Origin: Lachnospiraceae bacterium
GTDB lineage: Bacteria > Bacillota > Clostridia > Lachnospirales > Lachnospiraceae
Length of the DNA: 33,377 nt
Direction of reading: 5' to 3'
NCBI GenBank assembly: GCA_022771765.1
Contig: JALELN010000081.1
Location: 1-33,377, forward strand
The position numbers and the translations under genes are program-made. Position 1 is the stretch's first letter, and each line of letters begins with the position of its first letter. Of the stretch, positions 1 to 8,809 are shown one piece after another. Under the pieces are notes generated by a model that ran no database searches, had not been told where the DNA came from, and worked only from the letters and a program-made list of their open reading frames with translations.

Positions 1-839
1 TTGATGATCTTGTTGATCGTCGGAAGATCTGTCTTTTTTGCTTTTTTCACGATCTCATTGATGACTTCACGCTGACGCTCCGCTCTTGCGAAATCGCTGC
101 CTGCGGTGGAACGGATCCGGGCGTAGGCGGTGGCCTGCGTACCGTTTAAGGTCTGCAGTCCGGTGGACTGTACATACACAGGTGTATCTCCGGTAGCGCG
201 CGCGGTGGTGTCAATGTGATGGTTGATATATTTCAGCTCTGCGGAGTCTACTTCTATGTCCACGCCGCCCAGCATGTTGACGACGTCCGTGACCACCTTA
301 AAGTCGACGGTGATAAAATGTTCGATATCCAGATCCAGGCTGGCATTCAGCATGCGGATCGACTGTTCCGCGCCACCCAGCGCAAACGCGCGGTTTGCCT
401 TATGGAAATTGGGTGAATTTTCTGTCTGGATATCGGTATCCAAAAACGTATCGCGGTAAACGGATACGAGCTTTACTTCTTTGGTATCGTTATTGATGCT
501 GGCAATCATGATCACATCGGAATTGCCGGAGTCCGCGTGTCCGTTAAAGTAATTGTCCACGCCAAACAGCGCCACGTCCTCGTAGCCTTTCATGATCTGG
601 ATCGTCTCATCCCCCAGCTCATCCTCGTTGATATTCAGATCACCGGCGCTCAGATCCGCGCCGGGATCGTCTTTTTGTATTTTATTCAATGCCTGCCAGA
701 CATATAACGCCGCCAGCACAATCAATAATACGATGACCTCTATAATAAGCAGAATTACTTTGCGTTTTTTTCTCTTTTTCTTCAAAAGGCGTTTTTGTTC
801 CTTTGGACTCAGTGCCTTCTCCTGTTGTCTCTTACTCAT
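1..839 (-). CDS. LCP family (LytR-CpsA-Psr) cell-wall glycopolymer transferase, partial (C-terminus outside window)
   Basis: Manual minus-strand translation MSKRQQEKALSPKEQKRLLKKKRKKRKVILLIIEVIVLLIVLAALYVWQ... (basic N-terminus plus TM helix), then LFGVDNY...SDVIMIASINNDTKEVKLVSVYRDTFLD...NRAFALGGAEQSIRMLNASLDLDIEHFITVDFKVVTDVVNMLGGVDIEV..., typical LCP. Absent from the ORF track because it is open at the window edge. Confidence 0.92.
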   Translation of the reverse strand, partial: MSKRQQEKALSPKEQKRLLKKKRKKRKVILLIIEVIVLLIVLAALYVWQALNKIQKDDPGADLSAGDLNINEDELGDETIQIMKGYEDVALFGVDNYFNGHADSGNSDVIMIASINNDTKEVKLVSVYRDTFLDTDIQTENSPNFHKANRAFALGGAEQSIRMLNASLDLDIEHFITVDFKVVTDVVNMLGGVDIEVDSAELKYINHHIDTTARATGDTPVYVQSTGLQTLNGTQATAYARIRSTAGSDFARAERQREVINEIVKKAKKTDLPTINKII

Positions 840-907
840 AATGGCATGGCTCCTTTTTATCTGATAACGGTAACTCCCCTATATGTCATGATAAACTAAA
901 CAGTACA

Positions 908-936
908 AGTTTAGACTAATTTCTTTCTTCTGTCAA
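908..936 (-). promoter_or_regulatory. Sigma-A-type promoter for the LCP gene: TTGACA-N17-TAAACT
   Basis: Minus strand TTGACA (936-931), 17-nt spacer, TAAACT (913-908). The -35 box overlaps the TGA stop (933-935) of the upstream zinc-ribbon ORF. Confidence 0.6.
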
Positions 937-1130
937 TTAGAAGTTTTATGTATGTATTGCCAGCTCTGCGCGTAATCTGCGCGCTCCTGTTCGCTCATGG
1001 CCGCGTATTTTTCGTATTCCAGTTTTGTCAATACCATCTCGTGGTTTCCGCACTTGTGACATTCCACGTCCTTCCGACGTGATACCGTGCGAAGCCAGCC
1101 GCAGGATGGGCAGATGTATACCTTTAACAT
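933..1130 (-). CDS. Small zinc-ribbon protein (65 aa), function unknown
   Basis: MLKVYICPSCGWLRTVSRRKDVECHKCGNHEMVLTKLEYEKYAAMSEQERADYAQSWQYIHKTSN; paired CPxCG and CxxCG motifs. Internal ATG at 1130 preferred over the extended ORF start. Confidence 0.75.
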   Translation of the reverse strand: MLKVYICPSCGWLRTVSRRKDVECHKCGNHEMVLTKLEYEKYAAMSEQERADYAQSWQYIHKTSN

Positions 1131-1143
1131 GCGTGTACCTTCC

Positions 1144-1920
1144 CTATTTCTTTTGTTCCGGTCCGGATTGGTTTCCGTAATATTTTTGAATTCCGTTGAC
1201 GGCATAGCTGTACAGATAGCGGATGCTTTTCAGCCTGCCAAAGCCCATATAGCGGTATACGCCGTACTGCATGGCCGCGGATTTGAGCTTATTTCTGGAT
1301 TTGCCACCCTCGGAGAGCCGGCAGTGCAGATACGGCTCGTTGATGCCGACTGCCGCTCCGTATTTTTTCAGAACCTGAAGCCAGAGGATGTAGTCTTCAT
1401 GGAGTTCTGCGTGTGTCATGTAAAATTCCCGGGCAATCCGCGTGGGCATCACTACCGATCCGCAGGGGATCGTGTTGGTGTGCAGCAGGTCGTCATAGGT
1501 GATATGCTCCGGTACGCCGATCGTTCGTCCGGTGGGTGTGCCATCCGGTTCATGAAGTATCCGGGCGGTGCAGCAGAGCGGTGCGCCCGTCTCTTCCAAC
1601 AGACGGATCTGTGCGCCCAGCTTGTCCGGCTCCCACCAGTCATCCGCATCCAGAAATGCCGTGTAGCGCCCCCGCGCCATGCGGATCCCGCGGTTGCGCG
1701 TGTCTGCCACGCCAAGGTTGTGGTCATTTTTCATATATCTGACCGCCGGATCATCCGCGAATCGCTGCATGACCGCGTCCGTGTCATCCGTGCTGCAGTC
1801 GTTGATGACGAGGACCTCGATCTCTTCCTGCGCGATGTCCTCCTGCTCCAGCGCGGAGTAAACCGCGTTCGCAATGTATTTGCCTGCGTTGTATGCCGGT
1901 ATGATAACTGAGATGAGCAT
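1144..1920 (-). CDS. Glycosyltransferase family 2
   Basis: MLISVIIPAYNAGKYIANAVYSALEQ...VLVINDCSTDDTDAVMQRFAD...FLDADDWWEPDKL: GT-A fold with DxD-like motif. Start taken at the internal ATG at 1920. Confidence 0.93.
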   Translation of the reverse strand: MLISVIIPAYNAGKYIANAVYSALEQEDIAQEEIEVLVINDCSTDDTDAVMQRFADDPAVRYMKNDHNLGVADTRNRGIRMARGRYTAFLDADDWWEPDKLGAQIRLLEETGAPLCCTARILHEPDGTPTGRTIGVPEHITYDDLLHTNTIPCGSVVMPTRIAREFYMTHAELHEDYILWLQVLKKYGAAVGINEPYLHCRLSEGGKSRNKLKSAAMQYGVYRYMGFGRLKSIRYLYSYAVNGIQKYYGNQSGPEQKK

Positions 1921-1931
1921 GGCTGTTCCCC

Positions 1932-3293
1932 CTATTTGAGTGCCGTCTTCTGTCTGCCGCCGACTCCCTCTGATTTTTCTTTCTGAAACAGAATCTTGAC
2001 TGTCAGAAAGCACAGCTTGATATCCAGCCACAGGGAATAGTTTTCGATATAGGTCAGATCCAGCTTGAGCTTGTCATAGGGCACGGTGTTGTACTGTCCG
2101 TACACCTGCGCGTAGCCGGTCAGCCCCGCCTTCATCTTCAGCCGGAATTTGAATTCCGGTATGCTTTCCTCGTACTGGTCAAAGATCTCCCGGCGTTCCG
2201 GTCTGGGGCCGACAATGGACATGTCGCCCTTTAAGATATTGAACAGCTGGGGCAGCTCGTCAAAGTGCGTGCGGCGCAGTACCCGTCCTACAGGGGTGAT
2301 GCGGTCGTCATCCACACTGGCAAGGCGCGCGCCGTTTTCTTCGGATTCCACGATCATGCTGCGGAATTTCAGAATCTGAAAGGGTCTCGCGTCCTTGGTG
2401 ATGCGCTCCTGCTTATAGAATACCGGGCCGCGGTCGTATGCCTTGATGGCAATCACAATCACCAGCATGATGGGCGATAACAGAATACATGCGACCAGTG
2501 AGATCACAATATCCATCAGGCGCTTGAAGAAGCACTCTCCGATGGTCAGCCCGTTGTTGCGGTTCAGCATCAGAATACTGTCAAACAGATCGATGCGGTC
2601 GGATCCCTTGATAATAATATCCGATATTTTCGGAATGCTGTAGCAGCGGATCTCATGCCAGTAACAGAATTTCAGGAACTGGTTGCGCTCATGGGAGGGA
2701 ATATCTCCAATGATGATCGTATCGTACTCTTTGATTTTCTCCAGAATCGCATCCATGCCCGCGTCGATGTGTATCGTCTCGCGGATCTGATAGCGGTCCT
2801 GTCTGGAATCCAGCTTGGAGATGAGATGCTTCGGGCTGATGTCTCCGTATATGAGAAGCATCTGGTGCGGCGGATACAGCTTCGCGTAAAAATGTCTGGT
2901 CAATAGTGTCCATGCCACGGACAGCACTGCCTCCAGCAGGATCAGATACACGAAATGCTCCAGATGTGTTCCGAAGCGCCACAGACCGATGAGCGACAGC
3001 TGCAGGTACGCGACGGCATTCTGAAAGAATATCGCCAGTGCCTGTCCGTACAGTGCATCCATATTGCGCAGATAGCCGACCTTGAATCCACCGAAGATCT
3101 TTAAGAATAACACGCAAAACAGCGCGTACAGGGCGATGATTGCCCAGTCTCCGCGTCGATAGTATTTTACAAGCATGATGTTTGCATAGATATTGTACCA
3201 CTGCCATGCGAACATCGCTGTCTGAGCCGTCACAAACAGTACGCTGGCCCAGAACATGAAAATTCTTTTATACTGATAATGCTTATTGTCCAT
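1932..3293 (-). CDS. Exopolysaccharide biosynthesis polyprenyl glycosylphosphotransferase (bacterial sugar transferase)
   Basis: Multiple N-terminal TM segments, then C-terminal FFKRLMDIVISLVACILLSPIMLVIVIAIKAYDRGPVFYKQERITKDARPFQILKFRSM...RTHFDELPQLFNILKGDMSIVGPRPE, the sugar transferase signature. The ORF track start at 3320 is a TTG; ATG at 3293 also possible. Confidence 0.93.
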   Translation of the reverse strand: MDNKHYQYKRIFMFWASVLFVTAQTAMFAWQWYNIYANIMLVKYYRRGDWAIIALYALFCVLFLKIFGGFKVGYLRNMDALYGQALAIFFQNAVAYLQLSLIGLWRFGTHLEHFVYLILLEAVLSVAWTLLTRHFYAKLYPPHQMLLIYGDISPKHLISKLDSRQDRYQIRETIHIDAGMDAILEKIKEYDTIIIGDIPSHERNQFLKFCYWHEIRCYSIPKISDIIIKGSDRIDLFDSILMLNRNNGLTIGECFFKRLMDIVISLVACILLSPIMLVIVIAIKAYDRGPVFYKQERITKDARPFQILKFRSMIVESEENGARLASVDDDRITPVGRVLRRTHFDELPQLFNILKGDMSIVGPRPERREIFDQYEESIPEFKFRLKMKAGLTGYAQVYGQYNTVPYDKLKLDLTYIENYSLWLDIKLCFLTVKILFQKEKSEGVGGRQKTALK

Positions 3294-3852
3294 TACTCCT
3301 GCTCCTTTGGTATTCCCCAAAGCTTCCCCACCTCTTGTCCTTCTCCGACAATACCGGCACGCTTCCCTCCGGAATGTGCCAGTCGATGTTTAATTCCGGA
3401 TCATCCCACCGGATACCGCCCTCGTCGTCCGGATGATAAAAATCCGTACATTTGTACGCGAACTCCGCATAATCCGACAGAACGTAAAATCCGTGCGCAA
3501 AGTTTTTCGGTATAAACAGCTGTTTTTTATTCTCTGCCGACAGCACGCTGCCGAACCACTTTCCGTATGTCTTTGAGCCCTCCCGCAGATCTACCGCGAC
3601 GTCAAATACCTCTCCGCTGACCACGCGGACCAGCTTGTCCTGCGGATATTGTTTCTGAAAGTGAAGCCCCCGGAGCACGCCTCCCACAGACGCGGACTGA
3701 TTGTCCTGCACAAAAATCTGATCGATGCCCGCCTCCTTGAAATCGTTGTAATTATATGTCTCCATAAAGTAGCCGCGCGCATCGCCGAACACAGCCGGCT
3801 CAACGAGCTTTACCCCCTCGATGCCGCACGTTGTCACCTTGATTTTCCCCAT
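3283..3852 (-). CDS. rfbC: dTDP-4-dehydrorhamnose 3,5-epimerase
   Basis: GVKLVEPAVFGDARGYFMETYN...FVQDNQSASVGGVLRGLHFQ...DKLVRVVSGEVFDVAVDLR...FAHGFYVLSD: RmlC family. Confidence 0.95.
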   Translation of the reverse strand: MGKIKVTTCGIEGVKLVEPAVFGDARGYFMETYNYNDFKEAGIDQIFVQDNQSASVGGVLRGLHFQKQYPQDKLVRVVSGEVFDVAVDLREGSKTYGKWFGSVLSAENKKQLFIPKNFAHGFYVLSDYAEFAYKCTDFYHPDDEGGIRWDDPELNIDWHIPEGSVPVLSEKDKRWGSFGEYQRSRSNGQ

Positions 3853-4731
3853 TTACAGTCCCTCCGCTATCATCATCAGATACTCGCCGTAGGCTGTCTT
3901 TAACAGTGGCTGTGCCAGCTTCACCAGCTGCTGCCGGTCAATAAATCCCTTCTTGTAGGCAATCTCCTCGATACAGGATATGTACAGTCCCTGCCGTTTC
4001 TGGAAGGCACACACGAAATCCGCCGCATCCAGCAGCGCGTCATGCGTCCCGGTGTCCAGCCACGCAAAGCCACGGCCCAGTTTCTCTACGTACAGGTCTC
4101 CTCTGGTGAGATAGGCATTATTCACAGCCGTGATCTCCAGCTCCCCTCTGGCAGACGGCTGAATGTCTCTCGCGATGGAGACTACATCGTTATCATAAAA
4201 GTAAAGACCCGGCACTGCATAGTTGGATCTGGGCTGCTGCGGTTTTTCCTCGATGGACACCGCCCTGCCCTGTTCGTCAAATTCCACGACACCGTAAGCG
4301 CGGGGATCGCGCACATAGTAGCCAAATATCGTCGCCCCGGGTTCGCTTTCCGTACGTGCGGCGGCCTGCATCAGCACACGTGAAAAGCTCTGTCCGTAGA
4401 ATATATTGTCTCCCAGCACCAGCGCCACACTGTCATTTCCAATGAAGTCCGCGCCGATGAGAAAGGCATCCGCCAGTCCTCTGGGTGTCTCCTGCACCGC
4501 ATAGGAAAAGCTCATCCCCAGTTGTTCTCCTGTGCCAAACAGTTCCTCAAAGACCGGCAGATCTCTCGGTGTGGAAATAATCAGAACTTCCCGGATGCCG
4601 GCCAGCATCAGCGTGGACAGCGGATAGTATATCATCGGCTTGTCGTATACCGGCATGATCTGTTTGGAAATCGCTTTTGTCAGCGGATACAGCCTTGTGC
4701 CGGAGCCGCCTGCTAAAATAATACCTTTCAT
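3853..4731 (-). CDS. rfbA: Glucose-1-phosphate thymidylyltransferase
   Basis: [55 protein letters not shown]: RmlA signature. Confidence 0.97.
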   Translation of the reverse strand: MKGIILAGGSGTRLYPLTKAISKQIMPVYDKPMIYYPLSTLMLAGIREVLIISTPRDLPVFEELFGTGEQLGMSFSYAVQETPRGLADAFLIGADFIGNDSVALVLGDNIFYGQSFSRVLMQAAARTESEPGATIFGYYVRDPRAYGVVEFDEQGRAVSIEEKPQQPRSNYAVPGLYFYDNDVVSIARDIQPSARGELEITAVNNAYLTRGDLYVEKLGRGFAWLDTGTHDALLDAADFVCAFQKRQGLYISCIEEIAYKKGFIDRQQLVKLAQPLLKTAYGEYLMMIAEGL

Positions 4732-5807
4732 TCTGTATACATTTCCTTATAATAATTTTGATAGTCACCGCTGGTGACATTTTTCATCCAGTCCTCATGG
4801 TCAAAGTACCACTCGATCGTCTTTCGGATGCCTTCTTCAAACATGGTTTCCGGCTCCCAGCCGATCTCCGCGCGGATCTTGTCCGGTGCGATGGCGTAGC
4901 GTCTGTCATGCCCCTTGCGATCTGCCACGTAGGTGATCAGCTGCTCCCCGATCTGCGCTTTTCTCGGATCGTCATCGGGCAGTTTTTCTTTTAGTACATC
5001 TAATATAATATGGATGATCTCGATATTCTGCTTTTCGTTATGTCCGCCTACATTGTAGGTCTCACCGATCCTGCCCTGTTCCTGTACCATATCGATGGCT
5101 TTTGCGTGATCCATAACATACAGCCAGTCCCGCACGTTTTTGCCGTCTCCGTAGACCGGCAGTTTGCGGCCGCTTAACGCATTGTTGATGATGAGCGGTA
5201 TGAGTTTTTCCGGGAACTGATAGGGTCCGTAATTGTTGGAGCAATTGGTGATGTTTGCCGGAAAATGGTAGGTGTCCACATAGGATTTCACCAGCATGTC
5301 CGAGGATGCCTTGCTGGCGGAGTAGGGGCTGTGGGGCGCATAGGGCGTCGTCTCGTAAAAGTAGCCTCCGTCGTCCGGCAGTGAGCCGTACACCTCGTCC
5401 GTGGATACGTGTAAGAACCGCTTGTCTTTCGGATAGCTTCCGTCCGGCTGTTCCCATGCGCCCCTGGCACAGTTTAGCATGACGGCTGTCCCCAGCACGT
5501 TGGTGCGCACAAATACTTCCGGGTCTTTGATGCTGCGGTCCACATGGGTCTCTGCCGCGAAGTGTACCACGCGGTCGATGTCGTTTTCCGCGAAAATCCT
5601 GCTGATCGCTTCGCGATCTGTGATGTCTGCCTTTATGAACTGATAGTTCGGCAGGTGTTCGATGTCTGCCAGGTTTTCCAGGTTGCCGGCGTAGGTGAGG
5701 GCATCCACGTTGATGATGCGGATGGTGTCGCCGTACTTGTCCAGCATATAATGTATATAGTTGGAACCGATGAAGCCGGCTCCACCTGTGACTAAATATG
5801 TTCGCAT
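4728..5807 (-). CDS. rfbB: dTDP-glucose 4,6-dehydratase
   Basis: [27 protein letters not shown]...[12 protein letters not shown]...[10 protein letters not shown]...[15 protein letters not shown]: RmlB; 4-bp overlap with rfbA; RBS AAGGAG upstream. Confidence 0.97.
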   Translation of the reverse strand: MRTYLVTGGAGFIGSNYIHYMLDKYGDTIRIINVDALTYAGNLENLADIEHLPNYQFIKADITDREAISRIFAENDIDRVVHFAAETHVDRSIKDPEVFVRTNVLGTAVMLNCARGAWEQPDGSYPKDKRFLHVSTDEVYGSLPDDGGYFYETTPYAPHSPYSASKASSDMLVKSYVDTYHFPANITNCSNNYGPYQFPEKLIPLIINNALSGRKLPVYGDGKNVRDWLYVMDHAKAIDMVQEQGRIGETYNVGGHNEKQNIEIIHIILDVLKEKLPDDDPRKAQIGEQLITYVADRKGHDRRYAIAPDKIRAEIGWEPETMFEEGIRKTIEWYFDHEDWMKNVTSGDYQNYYKEMYTE

Positions 5808-5826
5808 TGTTTTCTCCTTATCGTAT

Positions 5827-5842
5827 CATCCGTGCACGGATG
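5827..5842. repeat. 16-bp perfect palindrome CATCCGTGCACGGATG about 20 bp upstream of rfbB
   Basis: Direct reading: CATCCGTG is the reverse complement of CACGGATG. Confidence 0.8.
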
Positions 5843-5921
5843 GTCAACCACTCGGCAAGACATTATCCGGCAGTCTATTATGCTTTCCGGGTAAATCACA
5901 CAACCCACAGCTGTCAAGCGT

Positions 5922-6046
5922 GAAAATGAAACACCGTTTTTGCTCGATTCCCCTACCCTCGTCGCGGCATGTCAAAATATACATCTGTGGTAATTGCAAC
6001 TGCCTTGCTCGGTCGGGCAAAATCGCAAAAGCCGGTGTTCATTTTC
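5922..6046. repeat. Dispersed structured intergenic element, copy A
   Basis: Outer inverted arms GAAAATGAAACACCG (5922-5936) and CGGTGTTCATTTTC (6033-6046). Core blocks TGCTCGATTCCCCTACCCTCGTCGCG and CTTGCTCGGTCGGGCAAAATCGCAA recur in copy B with different outer arms. Confidence 0.85.
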
Positions 6047-6059
6047 TACGTTGCAGCTG

Positions 6060-6185
6060 CTATACGTTATCTCCATGTGTACCCGTCGCATAAACGACCT
6101 GCGGGATAACGCCTCGCCGAGGATTCCATCCGCTAGTTTCCCTTTGCAGTAGCTGTTTGTGGCAAAGCGATACGTTTTCTGCCAC
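6060..6185 (-). other. Small ORF (41 aa, GTG start) or coding-like repeat remnant: V/M-AENVSLCHKQLLQRETSGWNPRRGVIPQVVYATGTHGDNV
   Basis: Manual translation; shares Q-x-[VL]-YATG-x-x-G-[DE]-N-[VI] with the small ORF at 22590-22724. Confidence 0.35.
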
Positions 6186-6244
6186 GGTGGCTAGCTATGC
6201 AGTAGTGCGCAGGTGCATGCCTGTGGTAGCGGGTGCATATACCT

Positions 6245-7096
6245 CTATCCGAGATACGCCCGGAGCGCGTCCTTCCAGTCTGCCATGCGCGCATCTGTGG
6301 TCAGTCGCAGCATGTAGTTGTCCAGCACGGAATATGCCGGGCGCTTTGTGGTTGATCCGTATTCCTCTGTCGTGACTCTTGTGACCTTTGTCGTCTTGCC
6401 GGCGAGGCGGAAGATCTCTTCCGCGAAATCCGCCCAGGAACAGCTGCCCTCGCATGTCGCGTGGAACAGGCCGTAATTTTCCGTTGGTTCTAAACGGTGC
6501 ATGACCTTTGCCAGCTCCGCCGCGCTGGTGGGACTGCCAAACTGATCGCAGACGACGCGCACCTCGTCGTGGCTCTCTGCCAGACGAAGCATGGTTTTCG
6601 CGAAGTTGTTCCCTTCGCCGTAGAGCCATGCGGTGCGCAGGATGAAATACCGTTCGGCAAACTGCTGTACAAAACGCTCACCCTCCAGCTTGGTCTTTCC
6701 GTAGGCGCTCACGGGATGTACCTCGTCAAACTCCGTATACGGCTCATGGGCATTTCCTTCAAATACATAATCCGTGGAGATGTGCATCAGCTTTGCGCCG
6801 GTCTCCCGGGCCGCGATCGCCAGATTGCGCGGACCGATGGCATTGATCCGGTAAGCCAGATCCCACTCGTTCTCGCAGGCATCCACCGCCGTGTAGGCCG
6901 CACAGTTCATGATCACATCCGGCTGCAGGTCACGCACATACCGCATCACCTGCTCATTGTCCGAGATATCGAGATCTCCCACATCCGTACAGATGAGCAT
7001 TGCCCCGTCATTTTCGTATTCTTTTTGTATCTCTCTGCCGAGCTGTCCGTTGCAGCCGGTCACTAATATCTTTTTCATTTCGTTATTCACACTCAT
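6245..7096 (-). CDS. rfbD: dTDP-4-dehydrorhamnose reductase
   Basis: KKILVTGCNGQLGREIQKEYEN...VIMNCAAYTAVDACENEWDLAYRINAIGPRNLAIAA...YVFEGNAHEPYTEFDEVHPVSAYGKTKLEGE: RmlD. The internal ATG at 7078 is an alternative start. Confidence 0.96.
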   Translation of the reverse strand: MSVNNEMKKILVTGCNGQLGREIQKEYENDGAMLICTDVGDLDISDNEQVMRYVRDLQPDVIMNCAAYTAVDACENEWDLAYRINAIGPRNLAIAARETGAKLMHISTDYVFEGNAHEPYTEFDEVHPVSAYGKTKLEGERFVQQFAERYFILRTAWLYGEGNNFAKTMLRLAESHDEVRVVCDQFGSPTSAAELAKVMHRLEPTENYGLFHATCEGSCSWADFAEEIFRLAGKTTKVTRVTTEEYGSTTKRPAYSVLDNYMLRLTTDARMADWKDALRAYLG

Positions 7097-7360
7097 CTAT
7101 TCGCCCAGACCGTTCTCGACAGCAGAGACGACTGCTTCCAGCGCCTCCGCCTCATCCTCACCTTCGCAGGTAAATTCCAGCTCTGTCCCGCATTTGATGC
7201 AGGCGCCCAGCACGCTGAGCACACTCTTTGCGTTCGCCTCATTGTCTCCATAGCGGAAATAGACTTTGCTCTTGTATTTGACTGCCTCGTTACATAAAAT
7301 GCCTGCCGGACGCAGATGCAGTCCGGTCGGATTTTTTACCACCACTTTTTTACTAACCAT
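7097..7360 (-). CDS. HPr family phosphocarrier protein
   Basis: MVSKKVVVKNPTGLHLRPAGILCNEAVKYKSKV...NAKSVLSVLGACIKCGTELEFTCEGEDEAEALEAV: GLHxRPA active-site His and an AKS serine region. Confidence 0.93.
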   Translation of the reverse strand: MVSKKVVVKNPTGLHLRPAGILCNEAVKYKSKVYFRYGDNEANAKSVLSVLGACIKCGTELEFTCEGEDEAEALEAVVSAVENGLGE

Positions 7361-7396
7361 AAAAGCCCTCCAAATATAACCCCTCTGCTGCCTTCT

Positions 7397-8746
7397 CTAC
7401 AGCATCGTATTTGTAATCAGATCTGCCAGCTCGTGGGCATCTTTCTCTATCTGCGCCTGATCCTTCCCCTCGATCATGACACGAACCAGCGGCTCTGTAC
7501 CGGACGGGCGGATGAGCACCCTGCCCTGTCCGTTGAATTTCTTTTCCAGCGCTTCGATCGCCTCCGCGATCTCCGTATACTCCATAAACTGATCTTTCTT
7601 GTGATTCGGCACCTTTGCGTTGACAAGCGCCTGCGGATATACTTCCATGACGGATGCCAGCTGTGACAGCGGCTTTTTCGTCTCCACCATGACTTCTAAT
7701 AGATGCAGTGCCGACAGCAGACCGTCTCCGGTGGTATTGTCATCCAGAAAAATGATATGTCCGCTCTGCTCACCGCCGATATTGTAGCCGTTTTCCAGCA
7801 TATTTTCCAGCACATAGCGGTCTCCGACCTTCGTCTTTTCCGCATGGATTCCGCATTTGTCACACATGACGAAAAATCCCAGATTGGACATTACAGTGAC
7901 GACGATCGTATCCTTTTTCAGCGTGCCTTTTTCTTTCATGTGGTTTCCACAGATCGCCAGCAGCTTATCGCCGTCCACGATGGCACCGTGCTCATCCACC
8001 GCCAGCAGACGGTCCGCGTCGCCGTCAAAGGCCAGCCCCACATCAGCTTTTTCATAGACCACCCGCGCCTGCAGCTCATCCATGTGGGTGGAGCCGCAGT
8101 TGGAATTGATGTTTGTTCCGTCCGGATCCACATGCAGCGGTATGAGTTCTGCTCCCAGCTGCTCCAATGTCTGTACCGAGGTCTGATAAGATGCTCCCTC
8201 CGCGCAGTCGATCACGATACGCATTCCTGAAAGGTCTACCGGAACACATTGCTTCATGAACCGGATATACTCATCCTGAAGATCGAAACGGTACTCTACT
8301 CTGCCGATGCCGGAACCGGTCGGCAGGGATACTCCCGCCATGTTGCTATTGATCAGCTCCTCGATCTCATCCTCCAGCTCATCCGAGAGCTTGTAGCCTT
8401 CTCCGTTAAAGAACTTGATCCCGTTGAATTCCATCGGATTGTGAGATGCCGAGATCACGACTCCCGCGTCTACCTTATGCTTGCGCGTCAGATATGCGAC
8501 TGCCGGTGTGGGTAGCACACCTACATGGATGGCATCCGCTCCTACGGAGCACACTCCCGCCACCAGCGCATTTGCCAGCATTCCTCCGGAAATTCTCGTA
8601 TCACACCCTACCAGAATCGTAGGCTTGTGTGCCTTTTCTTTTGTCAGAACATAAGCTCCCGCCTGCCCCAGTTTCATTGCCAGCTCGATCGTAAGCTCCG
8701 AACCCGCGACTCCGCGGACACCGTCTGTTCCAAATAATCTGCCCAT
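7397..8746 (-). CDS. glmM: Phosphoglucosamine mutase
   Basis: [34 protein letters not shown]...[19 protein letters not shown]...[12 protein letters not shown]...[15 protein letters not shown]. Confidence 0.98.
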   Translation of the reverse strand: MGRLFGTDGVRGVAGSELTIELAMKLGQAGAYVLTKEKAHKPTILVGCDTRISGGMLANALVAGVCSVGADAIHVGVLPTPAVAYLTRKHKVDAGVVISASHNPMEFNGIKFFNGEGYKLSDELEDEIEELINSNMAGVSLPTGSGIGRVEYRFDLQDEYIRFMKQCVPVDLSGMRIVIDCAEGASYQTSVQTLEQLGAELIPLHVDPDGTNINSNCGSTHMDELQARVVYEKADVGLAFDGDADRLLAVDEHGAIVDGDKLLAICGNHMKEKGTLKKDTIVVTVMSNLGFFVMCDKCGIHAEKTKVGDRYVLENMLENGYNIGGEQSGHIIFLDDNTTGDGLLSALHLLEVMVETKKPLSQLASVMEVYPQALVNAKVPNHKKDQFMEYTEIAEAIEALEKKFNGQGRVLIRPSGTEPLVRVMIEGKDQAQIEKDAHELADLITNTML

Positions 8747-8809
8747 AAATCTTTCCTCCGAATTTTCCTAATAACTGTTCCAAACAGTTCAGTGAAACCA
8801 TGTAATCCG

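Noticed and set aside
1087-1911. Long plus-strand ORF (274 aa) opposite the GT2 gene
   Set aside because: Antisense to a clearly conserved coding gene; composition is low-complexity reverse-frame translation with no recognisable domain.
5912-5917. TTGACA on minus as an rfbB promoter -35
   Set aside because: No acceptable -10 hexamer at 16-19 nt; the sequence there is TTACCC.
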